The notes under the pieces were generated by a model. The model worked only from the letters and a program-made list of their open reading frames with translations. It made no database searches and had not been told where the DNA came from. Both the position numbers and the translations under genes were made by a program. Positions 1-8,126 of a stretch of DNA of 60,902 bases are shown piece by piece. The stretch's first letter is position 1; every line of letters starts with the position of its first letter. Where the stretch lies: positions 1 through 60,902 of the forward strand of contig NZ_JAALFC010000023.1 in the NCBI RefSeq assembly GCF_011058155.1, in the 5' to 3' direction. The stretch comes from Litoribacterium kuwaitense (GTDB taxonomy: Bacteria > Bacillota > Bacilli > Bacillales > DSM-28697).

Positions 1-19
1 AAAAAGAGACAGCTTTTTG

Positions 20-105
20 AATCACGCCTAACCGACATTCATCTCCCACTTACTCGTTGGACAACGTCCTAACAGTCCTTGATGTGGGAGTCTTCTGTCA
101 GAAAA
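20..105 (+). mobile_element. IS200/IS605 (tnpB) end-like relic
   Basis: A stem made by CTCCCAC (43-49) and GTGGGAG (84-90) is followed by CTTCTGTCAGA. Nearly the same block recurs at 31644-31670 next to a recognisable tnpB fragment, which is why I read this as the structured end of a dead IS200/IS605-type element. No transposase reading frame is left here. The family assignment is inference from memory of such ends; the shared block is seen directly. Confidence 0.35.
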
Positions 106-225
106 CGATAAAGTTGTTTAATTCTTGTTCAACTAAAGCCCCTGTTTGTTTAAGTGCAATATTTAACAAATTCTATTATCATTTGAACTTAAAATAGTAA
201 TACAGGAAATCATCATATTAAACGA

Positions 226-723
226 TTAAAGCTTTTTAAATTCGGGAGTATTCATTAGTTTATTAAAAAAAATATTTTTATGATTCCTATACTCATCCAT
301 ATCTTTTCCTTCAAATTCCCTCTTTAAGTCATCATATTCGATTCTATAAACTTCATTAAGTAATAAAACATCCCGAAATTTCCAAAAGAAATCATATTCA
401 GAGCCGATTACTGTCAATTGAATTCCTAAAGGAGGATTGGTCAAATCATTTTTGAAGGCTCTAAAACAATCCGTTTTCACACTACCGTCATTACTTTCAT
501 ACAACGATGAAAGTATCTGTACTGCCTTTGAGAAGTGTTCAGATGTGACACGTACTTGTATATCCAAATCACCTTTGGTCAAACTGTTAGGTATCGCAGT
601 ACTTCCAACGTGCTGAACATCGGCTTCTGGAAGATATTCTTTAATCATCTTTTTATGTACTTGAAAAGTTTTCTCTACATCTGCCGAAAAAAGACTACTT
701 TCAAAAAATTCAACTTGTTCCAT
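226..723 (-). CDS. GrpB/UPF0157 family nucleotidyltransferase-like protein
   Basis: A 165-residue GrpB-family protein (UPF0157), a small group with a nucleotidyltransferase-like fold found alone or fused to CoaE; its biochemical role is not established. The hallmark segment is HVGSTAIPN in the first third, followed by KGDLDIQVRV, the family's presumed metal/nucleotide site. I chose the ATG at 723 because GGGGAGG lies 5 bases upstream; a longer frame reaching 750 has no ribosome site. It stands alone, with a small decayed gene upstream. Family call is firm, function is not. Confidence 0.8.
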   Translation of the reverse strand: MEQVEFFESSLFSADVEKTFQVHKKMIKEYLPEADVQHVGSTAIPNSLTKGDLDIQVRVTSEHFSKAVQILSSLYESNDGSVKTDCFRAFKNDLTNPPLGIQLTVIGSEYDFFWKFRDVLLLNEVYRIEYDDLKREFEGKDMDEYRNHKNIFFNKLMNTPEFKKL

Positions 724-756
724 AGTACCTCCCCAGACATAATTACTCAACGAAAA

Positions 757-902
757 CTACATTTGAGTTAATAGCTCGTTTATGAGCATATCTATTTCAT
801 CAGCTTCATGATGTCTATTCTCTGGAATTTCTAAAATGATTACACTATCACTTTTAATATGGTGCACACCAACTCTTTGTAATGTTGAAGCAGTTTATCC
901 AT
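757..902 (-). pseudogene. Small frameshifted gene of unknown function
   Basis: An ATG at 902 (MDKLLQHYKE...) has AAGGAGTG upstream, but its frame closes early. Shifting frame near codon 10 gives a continuous run (VGVHHIKSDSVIILEIPE..., ending LINELLTQM) to a TAG at 757-759. The span is 146 bases, one short of a multiple of three, which fits a single-base deletion in a gene of about 48 codons. I do not recognise the product. It precedes the GrpB-like gene on the same strand. Confidence 0.4.
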
Positions 903-1194
903 TTCATTTCACTCCTTCTTATACAATTCTTTACTTCCTTCAAATTTCCTTCTAGAGCTAACCTGCCCGTTAGCGGTTTATTATCTCTGCACATATATTG
1001 ATGTCCAAGCACTCTTCACTAGAACATTTTACCTATCTGACCAACTTTCGACTAAAACTATCATGATTTTCAAAAAATAAACACAGGACCATAAGCGTTA
1101 ACCATTTATGAAAATAGGTAACATTTCATATATGAAAATAATTCCAATATAGTAGTATAGTATCCAATTCTAATGTTTGGAGGTTCAATGAAAG

Positions 1195-2499
1195 ATGCGC
1201 AAATCCATTTATCTGCTCTTCACCGCACTATTCTTGACGATCGTCATCAGTGGTTGCGGAAGTGAAACAAATAATGAGAGCGAGTCTACAGACACAAACG
1301 AAGAAACGGAACAGCAAGAAGATACAGAAAATGAAACCGACGAAAGCGATTCGGATTCAGATCATACAGAGTCAGAGGAAGCTGAAGAAGCAACCGCTTC
1401 CGACAATTCGAGCTCAGGTAGCTTTGCCGATGCCATCAGCTTTATGGAAGAACAAACTGAAGGTACAGCAAGCGTCATGTTTGAAAGTGCTGAACCACAA
1501 TCCCATGACATGGAAGGTGTAACAGTCACTTTAGACGAATATGCCCTCGTCGAATTAACGGATTTCCATACGGACTTCAGTATTAAGTTTGACGACCAGA
1601 CGAATGGCGGCGTGATTTTAGCGAAATATACCGTAAACAACGGTACCGACAGTGATGCTTATTACATGCCGATGCTTGACGCTTCTTACGTCGGCGGAGA
1701 TCAGTTTGTTGGCAACTATAAAGATCTCCTTCCTGAAGAAGAACAGCTACCGACGAAGCTCTCACCGTCCAATGATTACTTAATCAAAGCCGGTGAGGAA
1801 GTCACTGGATACTACGCTTATCCATTTGGGGAAGAGCAATTGAACACAATAATGAGTCAAGGCAGCATCGATATTCAAGTCACTGAACCCCAGTCCGATA
1901 AAGACGATTTTGGATCTGTCTTCGGAGAAAAAGGTCTCTTTACCATTAGCCTTGACCAAGCAAGTGCAGACAAAGCCGAAGCAACAGCGAGTGAAGGCTT
2001 CTATGCTGACCGAATCACGTCCCAAAATATGGGCGAAAAAACGATGATTACCAACAAAGAAGGTATCGGTGACAGCCAAACCATCGGTGATTTCACTGTC
2101 GCATTAGACGGATATCAATTTACTGACTTCACACCGAACGAAGACGAAGCGCCACGCTTTGAGTCGTTTAACAATGGCATCGTCCTCTTAACGGTGAAAT
2201 TTAATATTGATAACCAAAGCGACACAGAAGTCGCACATTCTTCTCTGACGTCTAAGCTCACAATGAACGACGGCTCGCAATATACGTTAAATGAAGGCAT
2301 GCTTATGCCGTATTCCAACGATAAAATGATTGAGCCAGGTTCATCTGGTGAATTGCTCCAAGTGTACCCACTGGACAAAGAGCAATACGATAAAATTTGG
2401 AAAGACAAAGCCTTTGAAGTCGAGCTTGGACCGATGAAAGACAAAGAAGCAAATGACATTTCTAAAGGTAAAACAGCAACGTTTACATTGCCGAAGTAA
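1195..2499 (+). CDS. Lipoprotein with duplicated DUF5068-like domain
   Basis: A 434-residue exported lipoprotein. Residues 1-20 are a signal peptide ending in the lipobox ISGC (Cys21 would be lipidated), followed by a very acidic Ser/Glu/Asp-rich linker to about residue 80. Two related globular halves follow, roughly 80-235 and 265-430; each contains a segment of the type FNNGIVLLTVKF / TNGGVILAKYTV and ends with a motif resembling YPFGEEQLNTI / YPLDKEQYDKIW. I associate this arrangement with Bacillus DUF5068 lipoproteins, whose function is unknown. Start chosen for GGAGG at 1179-1183. A clear terminator follows, so it is a single-gene unit. Confidence 0.75.
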   Translation: MRKSIYLLFTALFLTIVISGCGSETNNESESTDTNEETEQQEDTENETDESDSDSDHTESEEAEEATASDNSSSGSFADAISFMEEQTEGTASVMFESAEPQSHDMEGVTVTLDEYALVELTDFHTDFSIKFDDQTNGGVILAKYTVNNGTDSDAYYMPMLDASYVGGDQFVGNYKDLLPEEEQLPTKLSPSNDYLIKAGEEVTGYYAYPFGEEQLNTIMSQGSIDIQVTEPQSDKDDFGSVFGEKGLFTISLDQASADKAEATASEGFYADRITSQNMGEKTMITNKEGIGDSQTIGDFTVALDGYQFTDFTPNEDEAPRFESFNNGIVLLTVKFNIDNQSDTEVAHSSLTSKLTMNDGSQYTLNEGMLMPYSNDKMIEPGSSGELLQVYPLDKEQYDKIWKDKAFEVELGPMKDKEANDISKGKTATFTLPK

Positions 2500-2507
2500 C
2501 AATAAGG

Positions 2508-2547
2508 AAAGCCTGCCCTTGAAATGAAAGGGGCAGGCTTTTATTTC
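2508..2547 (+). terminator. Rho-independent terminator
   Basis: An 11-bp perfect stem AAAGCCTGCCC / GGGCAGGCTTT (2508-2518 with 2531-2541) is followed by TTATTTCTTT. It ends the lipoprotein transcript. Confidence 0.85.
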
Positions 2548-2597
2548 TTTGATTTGGCACGTGAAAATTCAAACTGATGTGATTCCCTTTTCCTCTT

Positions 2598-2996
2598 CTA
2601 CTTCTCAGCAAATGACGTTTGAATATATGTAAACCGCTCGTCCAGCATGTCGTGTGGCTGAATGTTTTTCGATTGCGCTGCCTTCGCTGCAAAGCTCGCA
2701 AAATTCAACCCTGCCCCAAACATCTGTAAAGCCCCATCGGCGCAATTCCCTTGCTTTATGGCTGCAATGCCATCCTCTAAGAAACTGTTGCTTTCATCCA
2801 GATGGCAATCCGCAATATACTTATTGCCTTCATGGAATAATTTCAAGTTTTCAATGATTTGCCGCGCTGTTTTTTCCGAAATATCCGCATCGATCTCCAT
2901 CAGCATGTCATTGATCGGCTTGACGAGCTGTCCGTATAAGCTATTATATTGCTCGCAGCTTTCGTTGATTTTTTCTCTCCATTCTTTTGCATTCAT
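2598..2996 (-). CDS. Unrecognised 132-residue helical protein
   Basis: A 132-residue soluble, acidic, apparently all-helical protein that I do not recognise. It has no signal peptide or membrane segment and contains three cysteines in its first 110 residues. The start is well supported by AAAGGAGGG seven bases before the ATG. It is convergent with the lipoprotein gene and divergent from the TetR gene at 3193, separated from it by about 200 bases. No functional guess is justified. Confidence 0.7.
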   Translation of the reverse strand: MNAKEWREKINESCEQYNSLYGQLVKPINDMLMEIDADISEKTARQIIENLKLFHEGNKYIADCHLDESNSFLEDGIAAIKQGNCADGALQMFGAGLNFASFAAKAAQSKNIQPHDMLDERFTYIQTSFAEK

Positions 2997-3155
2997 TGTG
3001 TGCCCTCCTTTTGATCTCTTCCTGTACTATGATTTTAAACCACCTTTCGTAAATTTTACATTTTTCACTCTTTTGTTCGTATTTTTTCTTCTCTTCTGCT
3101 AGAGCAGGTATAGAACCTATTGAAGTCCGTCGTACACAAACCTTTAAATTAATCA

Positions 3156-3183
3156 TTGACATCACATTGTTTAGTACTATATA
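3156..3183 (+). promoter_or_regulatory. Sigma-A promoter of the TetR gene
   Basis: TTGACA (3156-3161), 16-bp spacer, TATATA (3178-3183). The expected start of transcription is about 3190, only a few bases before the ATG at 3193, so the message would be leaderless or nearly so. The operator at 3171-3190 covers the -10. Confidence 0.65.
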
Positions 3184-3190
3184 GTTCTAA
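3171..3190. promoter_or_regulatory. TetR operator, site 1
   Basis: TTAGTACTATATAGTTCTAA is a 20-bp palindrome matching its own reverse complement at 18 of 20 positions. The same half-site recurs at 3785-3804 in front of the next gene. Its place over the -10 implies repression of the TetR gene by its own product. Confidence 0.7.
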
Positions 3191-3192
3191 AT

Positions 3193-3768
3193 ATGAAAAC
3201 GAATAAACAATCAAACAAAGATCACGTCATTCACACTGCCGCTGAGTTATTTATGAAACATGGTTACCATGTGACAAGCATGGATGAAGTCGTGAAAGTC
3301 AGTCAGGTGTCTAAGTCAAATATCTACTATCACTTCAAAACAAAAGAAAAGCTGGCTGTTGGAGTATTACAATGGCGCATGTCCCAATATGAACAACAAT
3401 TTATCGACATTGTCACCGCATCCCACCAAACGTTTCATGAGAAATTAGAAAAAGTGTTTGATGACATTGTGAATCCAATGGGGGCAAAAGGAGGATGCCC
3501 GTTCATTTCGCTGTATCTTCAAGCTGCCGAACAGTCTGAAGAAATTAGGTCACTCGTCAGCCGTTTTTTACACGAGCAAATTCCATTGACAGAAAGGTTA
3601 TTACAAGAAGCAATCGACAACAGGCAATTAAACAATCATATCAACATACAAAAAACAGCAAAGCTCATTGTCTCAAGCATTGAAGGTGCCCTAATGATGG
3701 CAGCCATTACGAATGACCCTTGCTATATTGCCGACTGCAAAGACTCATTACTGTTCTTCATGGAATAA
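3193..3768 (+). CDS. TetR/AcrR family repressor
   Basis: A 191-residue TetR-family regulator. The N-terminal helix-turn-helix is seen at residues 10-58 (AAELFMKHGYHVTSMDEV, then SKSNIYYHFKTKEKL). The C-terminal ligand domain contains GGCPFISLY and a late ALMMA segment, typical of the YxaF/LmrA-like branch. No Shine-Dalgarno sequence precedes the ATG; the promoter and operator run up to 3190. Later ATGs would delete the DNA-binding domain, so 3193 is kept as the start. It most likely represses itself and the downstream fusion gene through the two matching operators. The inducer is unknown. Confidence 0.85.
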   Translation: MKTNKQSNKDHVIHTAAELFMKHGYHVTSMDEVVKVSQVSKSNIYYHFKTKEKLAVGVLQWRMSQYEQQFIDIVTASHQTFHEKLEKVFDDIVNPMGAKGGCPFISLYLQAAEQSEEIRSLVSRFLHEQIPLTERLLQEAIDNRQLNNHINIQKTAKLIVSSIEGALMMAAITNDPCYIADCKDSLLFFME

Positions 3769-3784
3769 TTTTTTTTAACCTAAA

Positions 3785-3804
3785 TTAGTACTTATTAGTA
3801 CTAA
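3785..3804. promoter_or_regulatory. TetR operator, site 2
   Basis: TTAGTACTTATTAGTACTAA, palindromic at 18 of 20 positions, lies between the TetR stop and the ribosome site of the fusion gene. It shares TTAGTACT and the mirrored right half with the site at 3171-3190. It could repress an internal promoter or act as a roadblock. Confidence 0.7.
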
Positions 3805-3818
3805 AAGGAGTGAGACAG

Positions 3819-5639
3819 ATGGCAAATATTTTTATGACCGGTGCAACAGGATTTATTGGCTATGAAGTTTTACAAGAACTACTTAAAGGCGATCATACAA
3901 TTTACGCTCTAGTTCGGTCTCTTCGGGAGTTTGATGTTCTCAAAGGAAAATTGCCAAGTGGGCGCGGGCAAGTGCTCCCAGTGATAGGCGATTTACAAAA
4001 AGAGGCCCTAGGGATCAATGACCTCGGGATGCTACGTGACGTTGACACTATTATTCACGCGGGTGGGCCAATGGATATTGGCATGGATATGCAAACGGCT
4101 AAAACCTCATTCCTTCACGGAGCAAATGAAATGATGAAGGTCTCTGACGATCTTGTACAGCACGGGTCTCTTCGGCATTTTATTCATGTCGTCGGATACA
4201 AAAGCCCGTTTAATGAGGACAATTGGCGCGAAGGTCAGCAGCAGTGGACAGAGGAAAACTTTCTACCCTTAGAAGAGCCTTATGAACGAATGAAATTTTT
4301 AGCGGATTTAGTGGTACGGCAGCGAGCAGAAAAACTGCGGCTTCTCCTCTCCGTCGTCAACCCTTCAACTGTTATTGGTGACAAGCGTACAGGTGAAACA
4401 GAACAAACGAGTGGGCTTGGGATGCTTGTCGAGGGGGTACGGAAAAAACAAATGCTCTTCGTCCCGGGAGGACATGCGTACCGGCTTCCTTTAGTTACAA
4501 AGACCGATCTCGCATTATTGATCGCTCATCTTGTAACGACACAGCCAGCAAACAGTGATACATACTATGTATTGGCCAGCAAAGCTCATAGCCCTAATAA
4601 TCAAGAACTCATTTCATCAATCGCCAAAGAGCTCCGAACGTTACAGCCAATAGGAAAACTATCGATTCGCTTCTTAGAAAGATTAGTGAACGCAGGGATA
4701 GGGAATAAACTAGGTATTCCAAAAGGGTCGTTAAATTTTTTTGTGAATGAAGAGTTTTCAACAGCTTCCGTGCAACGGTTTAGAGCAGAACCGTTTGCGG
4801 TCAAAGATATTTTGCCATACGTTATTGCAGACATCGACTTTCGTCTTTCTCATCCGAATCATCATTCTCCGCTGCAACGAAACCGAAGAGGAAAACTCGC
4901 TACAATTGAAAATATATTACCCGATGCAAAACAAACCGTTCTGTTGATTCACGGATTATTCAGCAGTGCCGACATGTGGACGCCCATCATCAAGGACATG
5001 CCCCACGTAAACTCGATCGCTGTTGACCTACCCGGATTTGGCCGATCACCTTACCACCACCAGCAAGACGCCTTACAGGGCATGGTGGATGCCATCATCG
5101 AGATCATTCAAGAACTCAATACCCCGGTGACGCTGATTGGCCATTCAATTGGCGGTTTTATCGCAGCTCGAGTACATGAAAAAATGCCACATCATATCAA
5201 ACGGCTTATTTTATTGCAGCCTACGCTCCAAAAGGCAGCAAACAAGACGCCTTATTATCAATCGCCAGGACTTCTCGCACTCGGCCTTGGCTTTATGAAA
5301 GACAAGCAAATAAAAAACGTGCTTGTCAAACAACATTCGTTTAAAAATACTGCTGACATCCCCGAAGAATATGTGCAATTCGTTCGGCAAGACTTACAAT
5401 CTTCAAGAATGAGGAAAACAACTGCTGAGATGATCGCTCTGCTCCATCAAACAAAAACGTTTGCAAAAGGTGTTCAATTGGACAAAGACAAAACATCCAT
5501 CATTTGGGGAGAGTTTGATCAAACGTATTCCATCGAAGGGTTTCGAGATCAAGCAAACGTCACCTTATTACCGCTATTCCATTCTTTTCCGATCTCGCAA
5601 CCGAAAGAAACCGCCGCTCGACTTAAAGACTTTATTTAA
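3819..5639 (+). CDS. NAD-dependent dehydrogenase/epimerase fused to an alpha/beta hydrolase
   Basis: A 606-residue two-domain protein. Residues 1-345 form an extended SDR/thioester-reductase-like Rossmann domain: TGATGFIG near the N-terminus binds NAD(P), and YERMK supplies the catalytic Tyr-x-x-x-Lys. Residues about 365-606 form an alpha/beta hydrolase: HGLFSS as oxyanion loop, GHSIGG as nucleophile elbow (Ser), an Asp in EFDQTY and a late His in HSFP. It has no signal peptide, so it acts in the cytoplasm. A hydrolase plus a reductase in one chain suggests consecutive steps on an acyl or ester substrate, but the substrate is unknown. AAGGAG at 3805-3810 overlaps a GTG, so the ATG at 3819 is the likely start. 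Confidence 0.8.
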   Translation: MANIFMTGATGFIGYEVLQELLKGDHTIYALVRSLREFDVLKGKLPSGRGQVLPVIGDLQKEALGINDLGMLRDVDTIIHAGGPMDIGMDMQTAKTSFLHGANEMMKVSDDLVQHGSLRHFIHVVGYKSPFNEDNWREGQQQWTEENFLPLEEPYERMKFLADLVVRQRAEKLRLLLSVVNPSTVIGDKRTGETEQTSGLGMLVEGVRKKQMLFVPGGHAYRLPLVTKTDLALLIAHLVTTQPANSDTYYVLASKAHSPNNQELISSIAKELRTLQPIGKLSIRFLERLVNAGIGNKLGIPKGSLNFFVNEEFSTASVQRFRAEPFAVKDILPYVIADIDFRLSHPNHHSPLQRNRRGKLATIENILPDAKQTVLLIHGLFSSADMWTPIIKDMPHVNSIAVDLPGFGRSPYHHQQDALQGMVDAIIEIIQELNTPVTLIGHSIGGFIAARVHEKMPHHIKRLILLQPTLQKAANKTPYYQSPGLLALGLGFMKDKQIKNVLVKQHSFKNTADIPEEYVQFVRQDLQSSRMRKTTAEMIALLHQTKTFAKGVQLDKDKTSIIWGEFDQTYSIEGFRDQANVTLLPLFHSFPISQPKETAARLKDFI

Positions 5640-5643
5640 GAAA

Positions 5644-5700
5644 AGCAAAAAGCCGATGATTCCGCAATGAACTGCTCCGGAAGTCGGCTTTTTGCTGTTG
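5644..5700 (+). terminator. Rho-independent terminator
   Basis: AGCAAAAAGCCGA pairs with TCGGCTTTTTGCT (5644-5656 with 5684-5696), giving a 13-bp stem with a T-rich 3' arm. It closes the TetR/fusion-gene unit. Confidence 0.8.
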
Positions 5701-5809
5701 TATTCCTCTTCGCATGCAAATCCCTCAAACGACCTCGTATATTTCAAAGTCCATAGCCATAAGAGCACCTTAATGAAGCGGATTGAACCGCTGTAGACGA
5801 ACTGCACTC

Positions 5810-6367
5810 CTAGTGATCCGAACCAATTCCTTTTGTAAGAAATGGTAATACCGATTGAATATACGCTTCCGGCTGTAAGGTGCTCTCCTGTTTCCATTTA
5901 ACTGAAGCGCCGTAAAGCCCCCAGCTCAGCACAACAGCAAGTGTGTTCAGCGCTTCTTCATCATCGGAATATTGCCTTTTCAGTATATCAAATAGAATGA
6001 CTTCTAATTGCTCACGGATGATGCGGGCGATCGTTTCTTCATAACCGCGATGACACCGATTGGACAACGACTTTTGAAAGTTGGTGATCGCGACAAACAT
6101 TGCTGTCAGCGTTTCTGCATTCAATGCTCTATCGGCAAAGTCAGCACCGTTCAAATTGACAAGTAAGACCTCAGACAATGCTTTTTCCAAAAGGTCGTAA
6201 ATATCGGCAAAATGATAGTAAAACGTTGCACGGTTAATCATGGCCTCAGTTGTAATATCTTTCACTGTAATATCTCTAAATTCTTTCTCTCCGGACAGCT
6301 CAATAAACGCATCCATAATGAGTCTTCGTGTGCGCTGGACGCGCGGGTCGACCTTCGTTTCTTCCAT
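5810..6367 (-). CDS. TetR/AcrR family regulator
   Basis: A 185-residue TetR-type protein. The DNA-binding domain occupies about residues 12-58 (TRRLIMDAFIELSGEKEF then NRATFYYHFADIYDL). The C-terminal domain resembles the TetR_C_8-like branch common beside bacillar reductase genes. I used the ATG at 6367 because GGGAGGGGG lies 6 bases upstream; the longer open frame to 6457 adds 30 unlikely residues. It is divergent from an FMN reductase and a DsbA-like gene and probably controls them. Its inducer is perhaps an electrophile or quinone (inference from the reductase). Confidence 0.85.
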   Translation of the reverse strand: MEETKVDPRVQRTRRLIMDAFIELSGEKEFRDITVKDITTEAMINRATFYYHFADIYDLLEKALSEVLLVNLNGADFADRALNAETLTAMFVAITNFQKSLSNRCHRGYEETIARIIREQLEVILFDILKRQYSDDEEALNTLAVVLSWGLYGASVKWKQESTLQPEAYIQSVLPFLTKGIGSDH

Positions 6368-6390
6368 GCTGTACCCCCTCCCGACATTTT

Positions 6391-6412
6391 CAACAATTGT
6401 GCCCATGTGTTG
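6391..6412. promoter_or_regulatory. Candidate operator between divergent TetR and reductase genes
   Basis: CAACAATTG (6391-6399) and CATGTGTTG (6404-6412) form an inverted repeat with 7 of 9 matching pairs just upstream of the TetR ribosome site. Position fits autoregulation; evidence is only the dyad. Confidence 0.3.
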
Positions 6413-6516
6413 GATAAGCAACAGAAGCGCCGCTCTATTGGTATGAAGTAGTTCCATTATGTATTAAAATATCATCGTAAGGCAACGAACCAAAAACAAC
6501 AAGAGGAGATATACAC

Positions 6517-7074
6517 ATGATCAAGATCGGAATTATTACTGGCAGTACACGAGATGCAAGGGTCAATCTTCAAGTCGCTGAGTGGGTCAAATCGATTGGA
6601 GACAAACGATCCGATGCTCAAGTTGAGGTTGTTGACATTAAAGATTATCAATTGCCTCCATACAATGAGCCAATGCCTGCTTTATTTTCACAAGGTTTCA
6701 AAGCACCGGAAGCGAAAGCTTGGTCGGAAAAAATAAATGAACTCGACGGATTTGTGTTTGTGACACCGGAATATAACCGCGGGATTACCTCAGCGCTAAA
6801 AGATGCCATTGATTACCTTTATACCGAGTGGAACAATAAAGCCGCTGGTATTGTGAGCTACGGTTCTTCAGGAGGAGTGACCGCGGCGCAATCGTTACGA
6901 TTGATCCTAACTGTTCCTCAAATCGCGACTGTCGGAACGCAGCCGGCCTTAAACTTATTTACGGATTTTGTAGAGATGACGACCTTTCAGCCAGCAGACT
7001 TTCACGAAGAAACCGTACAAACGATGCTCAACCAAGTCGTGGCGTGGTCGACTGCTCTCAAAACCATTCGCTAA
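6517..7074 (+). CDS. NAD(P)H-dependent FMN reductase
   Basis: A 185-residue flavodoxin-fold oxidoreductase of the NADPH-dependent FMN reductase family (azoreductase/chromate reductase type). GSTRDARVN near residue 9 is the FMN phosphate loop, and the family signature PEYNRGITSALKDAIDYL is at about residues 88-105. It would reduce quinones, azo compounds or flavins with NAD(P)H in the cytoplasm. GAGGAG precedes the ATG. It is followed after about 30 bases by the DsbA-like gene, so they likely form an operon facing the TetR gene at 5810. Confidence 0.88.
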   Translation: MIKIGIITGSTRDARVNLQVAEWVKSIGDKRSDAQVEVVDIKDYQLPPYNEPMPALFSQGFKAPEAKAWSEKINELDGFVFVTPEYNRGITSALKDAIDYLYTEWNNKAAGIVSYGSSGGVTAAQSLRLILTVPQIATVGTQPALNLFTDFVEMTTFQPADFHEETVQTMLNQVVAWSTALKTIR

Positions 7075-7105
7075 CCGTTTGCCAAATCACTGAGGAGGAT
7101 TGAGG

Positions 7106-8032
7106 ATGACAAATAAGAACATGATGTGTGACCTTGAAACAGGGGTTTGTGGTCCAGCTGATGAGGAAGGGATGCAGATGATCGATTTCAATGAGCCGGT
7201 AAAAACGATCGACCTTTATTACGTCACTGACCCGATCTGTTCTCATTGTTGGGCACTGGAGCCTGTCCTACGTCGGTTTACAGCGCAATACGGTCATTAT
7301 GTGAATGTCCACACCGTGATGGGCGGCTTGCTGGAAAAGTGGAGTGATACGCCTGTCGACCGGGCCAATGGCATTTCCAAGCCAGCAGACGTTGCGGCAC
7401 ATTGGCGTGAGGTGGGCGAGCATAGCCGCATGCCAATTGACGGGGGCTTATGGTATGACGATCCAGTACAATCATCCTTCCCCCCTTCACGTGTATATAA
7501 AGTGATTCAAAGCGAACACGGCGCCGAGCAAGCTGATGCCTTTTTACGACGTCTGCGCGAGGAGCTGTTTGCCTTTAACAACAACGTTATTCATTTTAAC
7601 AAAATGAAAGATCTCGTAGATCAGCTCGGACTCGACGGAGAAGCGATGATCACTGCGTCTGAAGCCGAAAAAGCCCATCGTCTGCTCGATGAAGATTTCG
7701 CACTTCGGGGAAAACTCGGGGCACGAGGTTTTCCAACGGTTGTCATGATGAATGAGCACAAGCAAGGTGTAAAGATTGTCGGAGCTCGCTCCCTAGAGAA
7801 CTATGTGGATGGCCTAAAGCAAATCATGAACACCGAAGCGCTTGAGCCGAAGCTGCAGCCAATGCTGTCCGATCTGTTAAAGAAGGAGAAACGGTTGTTT
7901 GCGAAAGAGATTGAAGTGATGTATGACATCCAGCCGAGCGAGGTTAAAAAGTTGATAGAGAAAGAGCTCACACCGCATACGTATCACGTCGGAGACATTC
8001 TTGGTGAAATATACGTGAGTGAAGCCGAATAA
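7106..8032 (+). CDS. DsbA-family thioredoxin-fold protein, SpxH/FrnE-like
   Basis: A 308-residue DsbA-superfamily protein without signal peptide. The segment DPICSHCWALEP near residue 45 carries the redox pair Cys-x-x-Cys (CSHC) and is very like the start of SpxH (YjbH), the adaptor that delivers Spx to ClpXP; GFPTVVMM later is the cis-Pro loop of the thioredoxin fold. An N-terminal CxxxxxxC (CDLETGVC) adds two more thiols. Pairing with an FMN reductase and a TetR gene suggests thiol or electrophile stress. GAGGAGG is 7 bases before the ATG at 7106; a TTG at 7100 is too close. Confidence 0.8.
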   Translation: MTNKNMMCDLETGVCGPADEEGMQMIDFNEPVKTIDLYYVTDPICSHCWALEPVLRRFTAQYGHYVNVHTVMGGLLEKWSDTPVDRANGISKPADVAAHWREVGEHSRMPIDGGLWYDDPVQSSFPPSRVYKVIQSEHGAEQADAFLRRLREELFAFNNNVIHFNKMKDLVDQLGLDGEAMITASEAEKAHRLLDEDFALRGKLGARGFPTVVMMNEHKQGVKIVGARSLENYVDGLKQIMNTEALEPKLQPMLSDLLKKEKRLFAKEIEVMYDIQPSEVKKLIEKELTPHTYHVGDILGEIYVSEAE

Positions 8033-8045
8033 CCTAGCTTTCCCA

Positions 8046-8096
8046 CGAAAAACAGAGGTGACTGCAAACGAATTGCGGCTCACCTCTGTTTGATGT
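8046..8096. terminator. Bidirectional terminator
   Basis: AACAGAGGTGA pairs with TCACCTCTGTT around a 15-base loop. Read leftward the stem is followed by TTTTT, so it serves the reductase at 8127 as well as the DsbA-like gene arriving from the left. Confidence 0.8.
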
Positions 8097-8126
8097 AACC
8101 TCTTTTTACTTCTAAGCAACAGTAGC

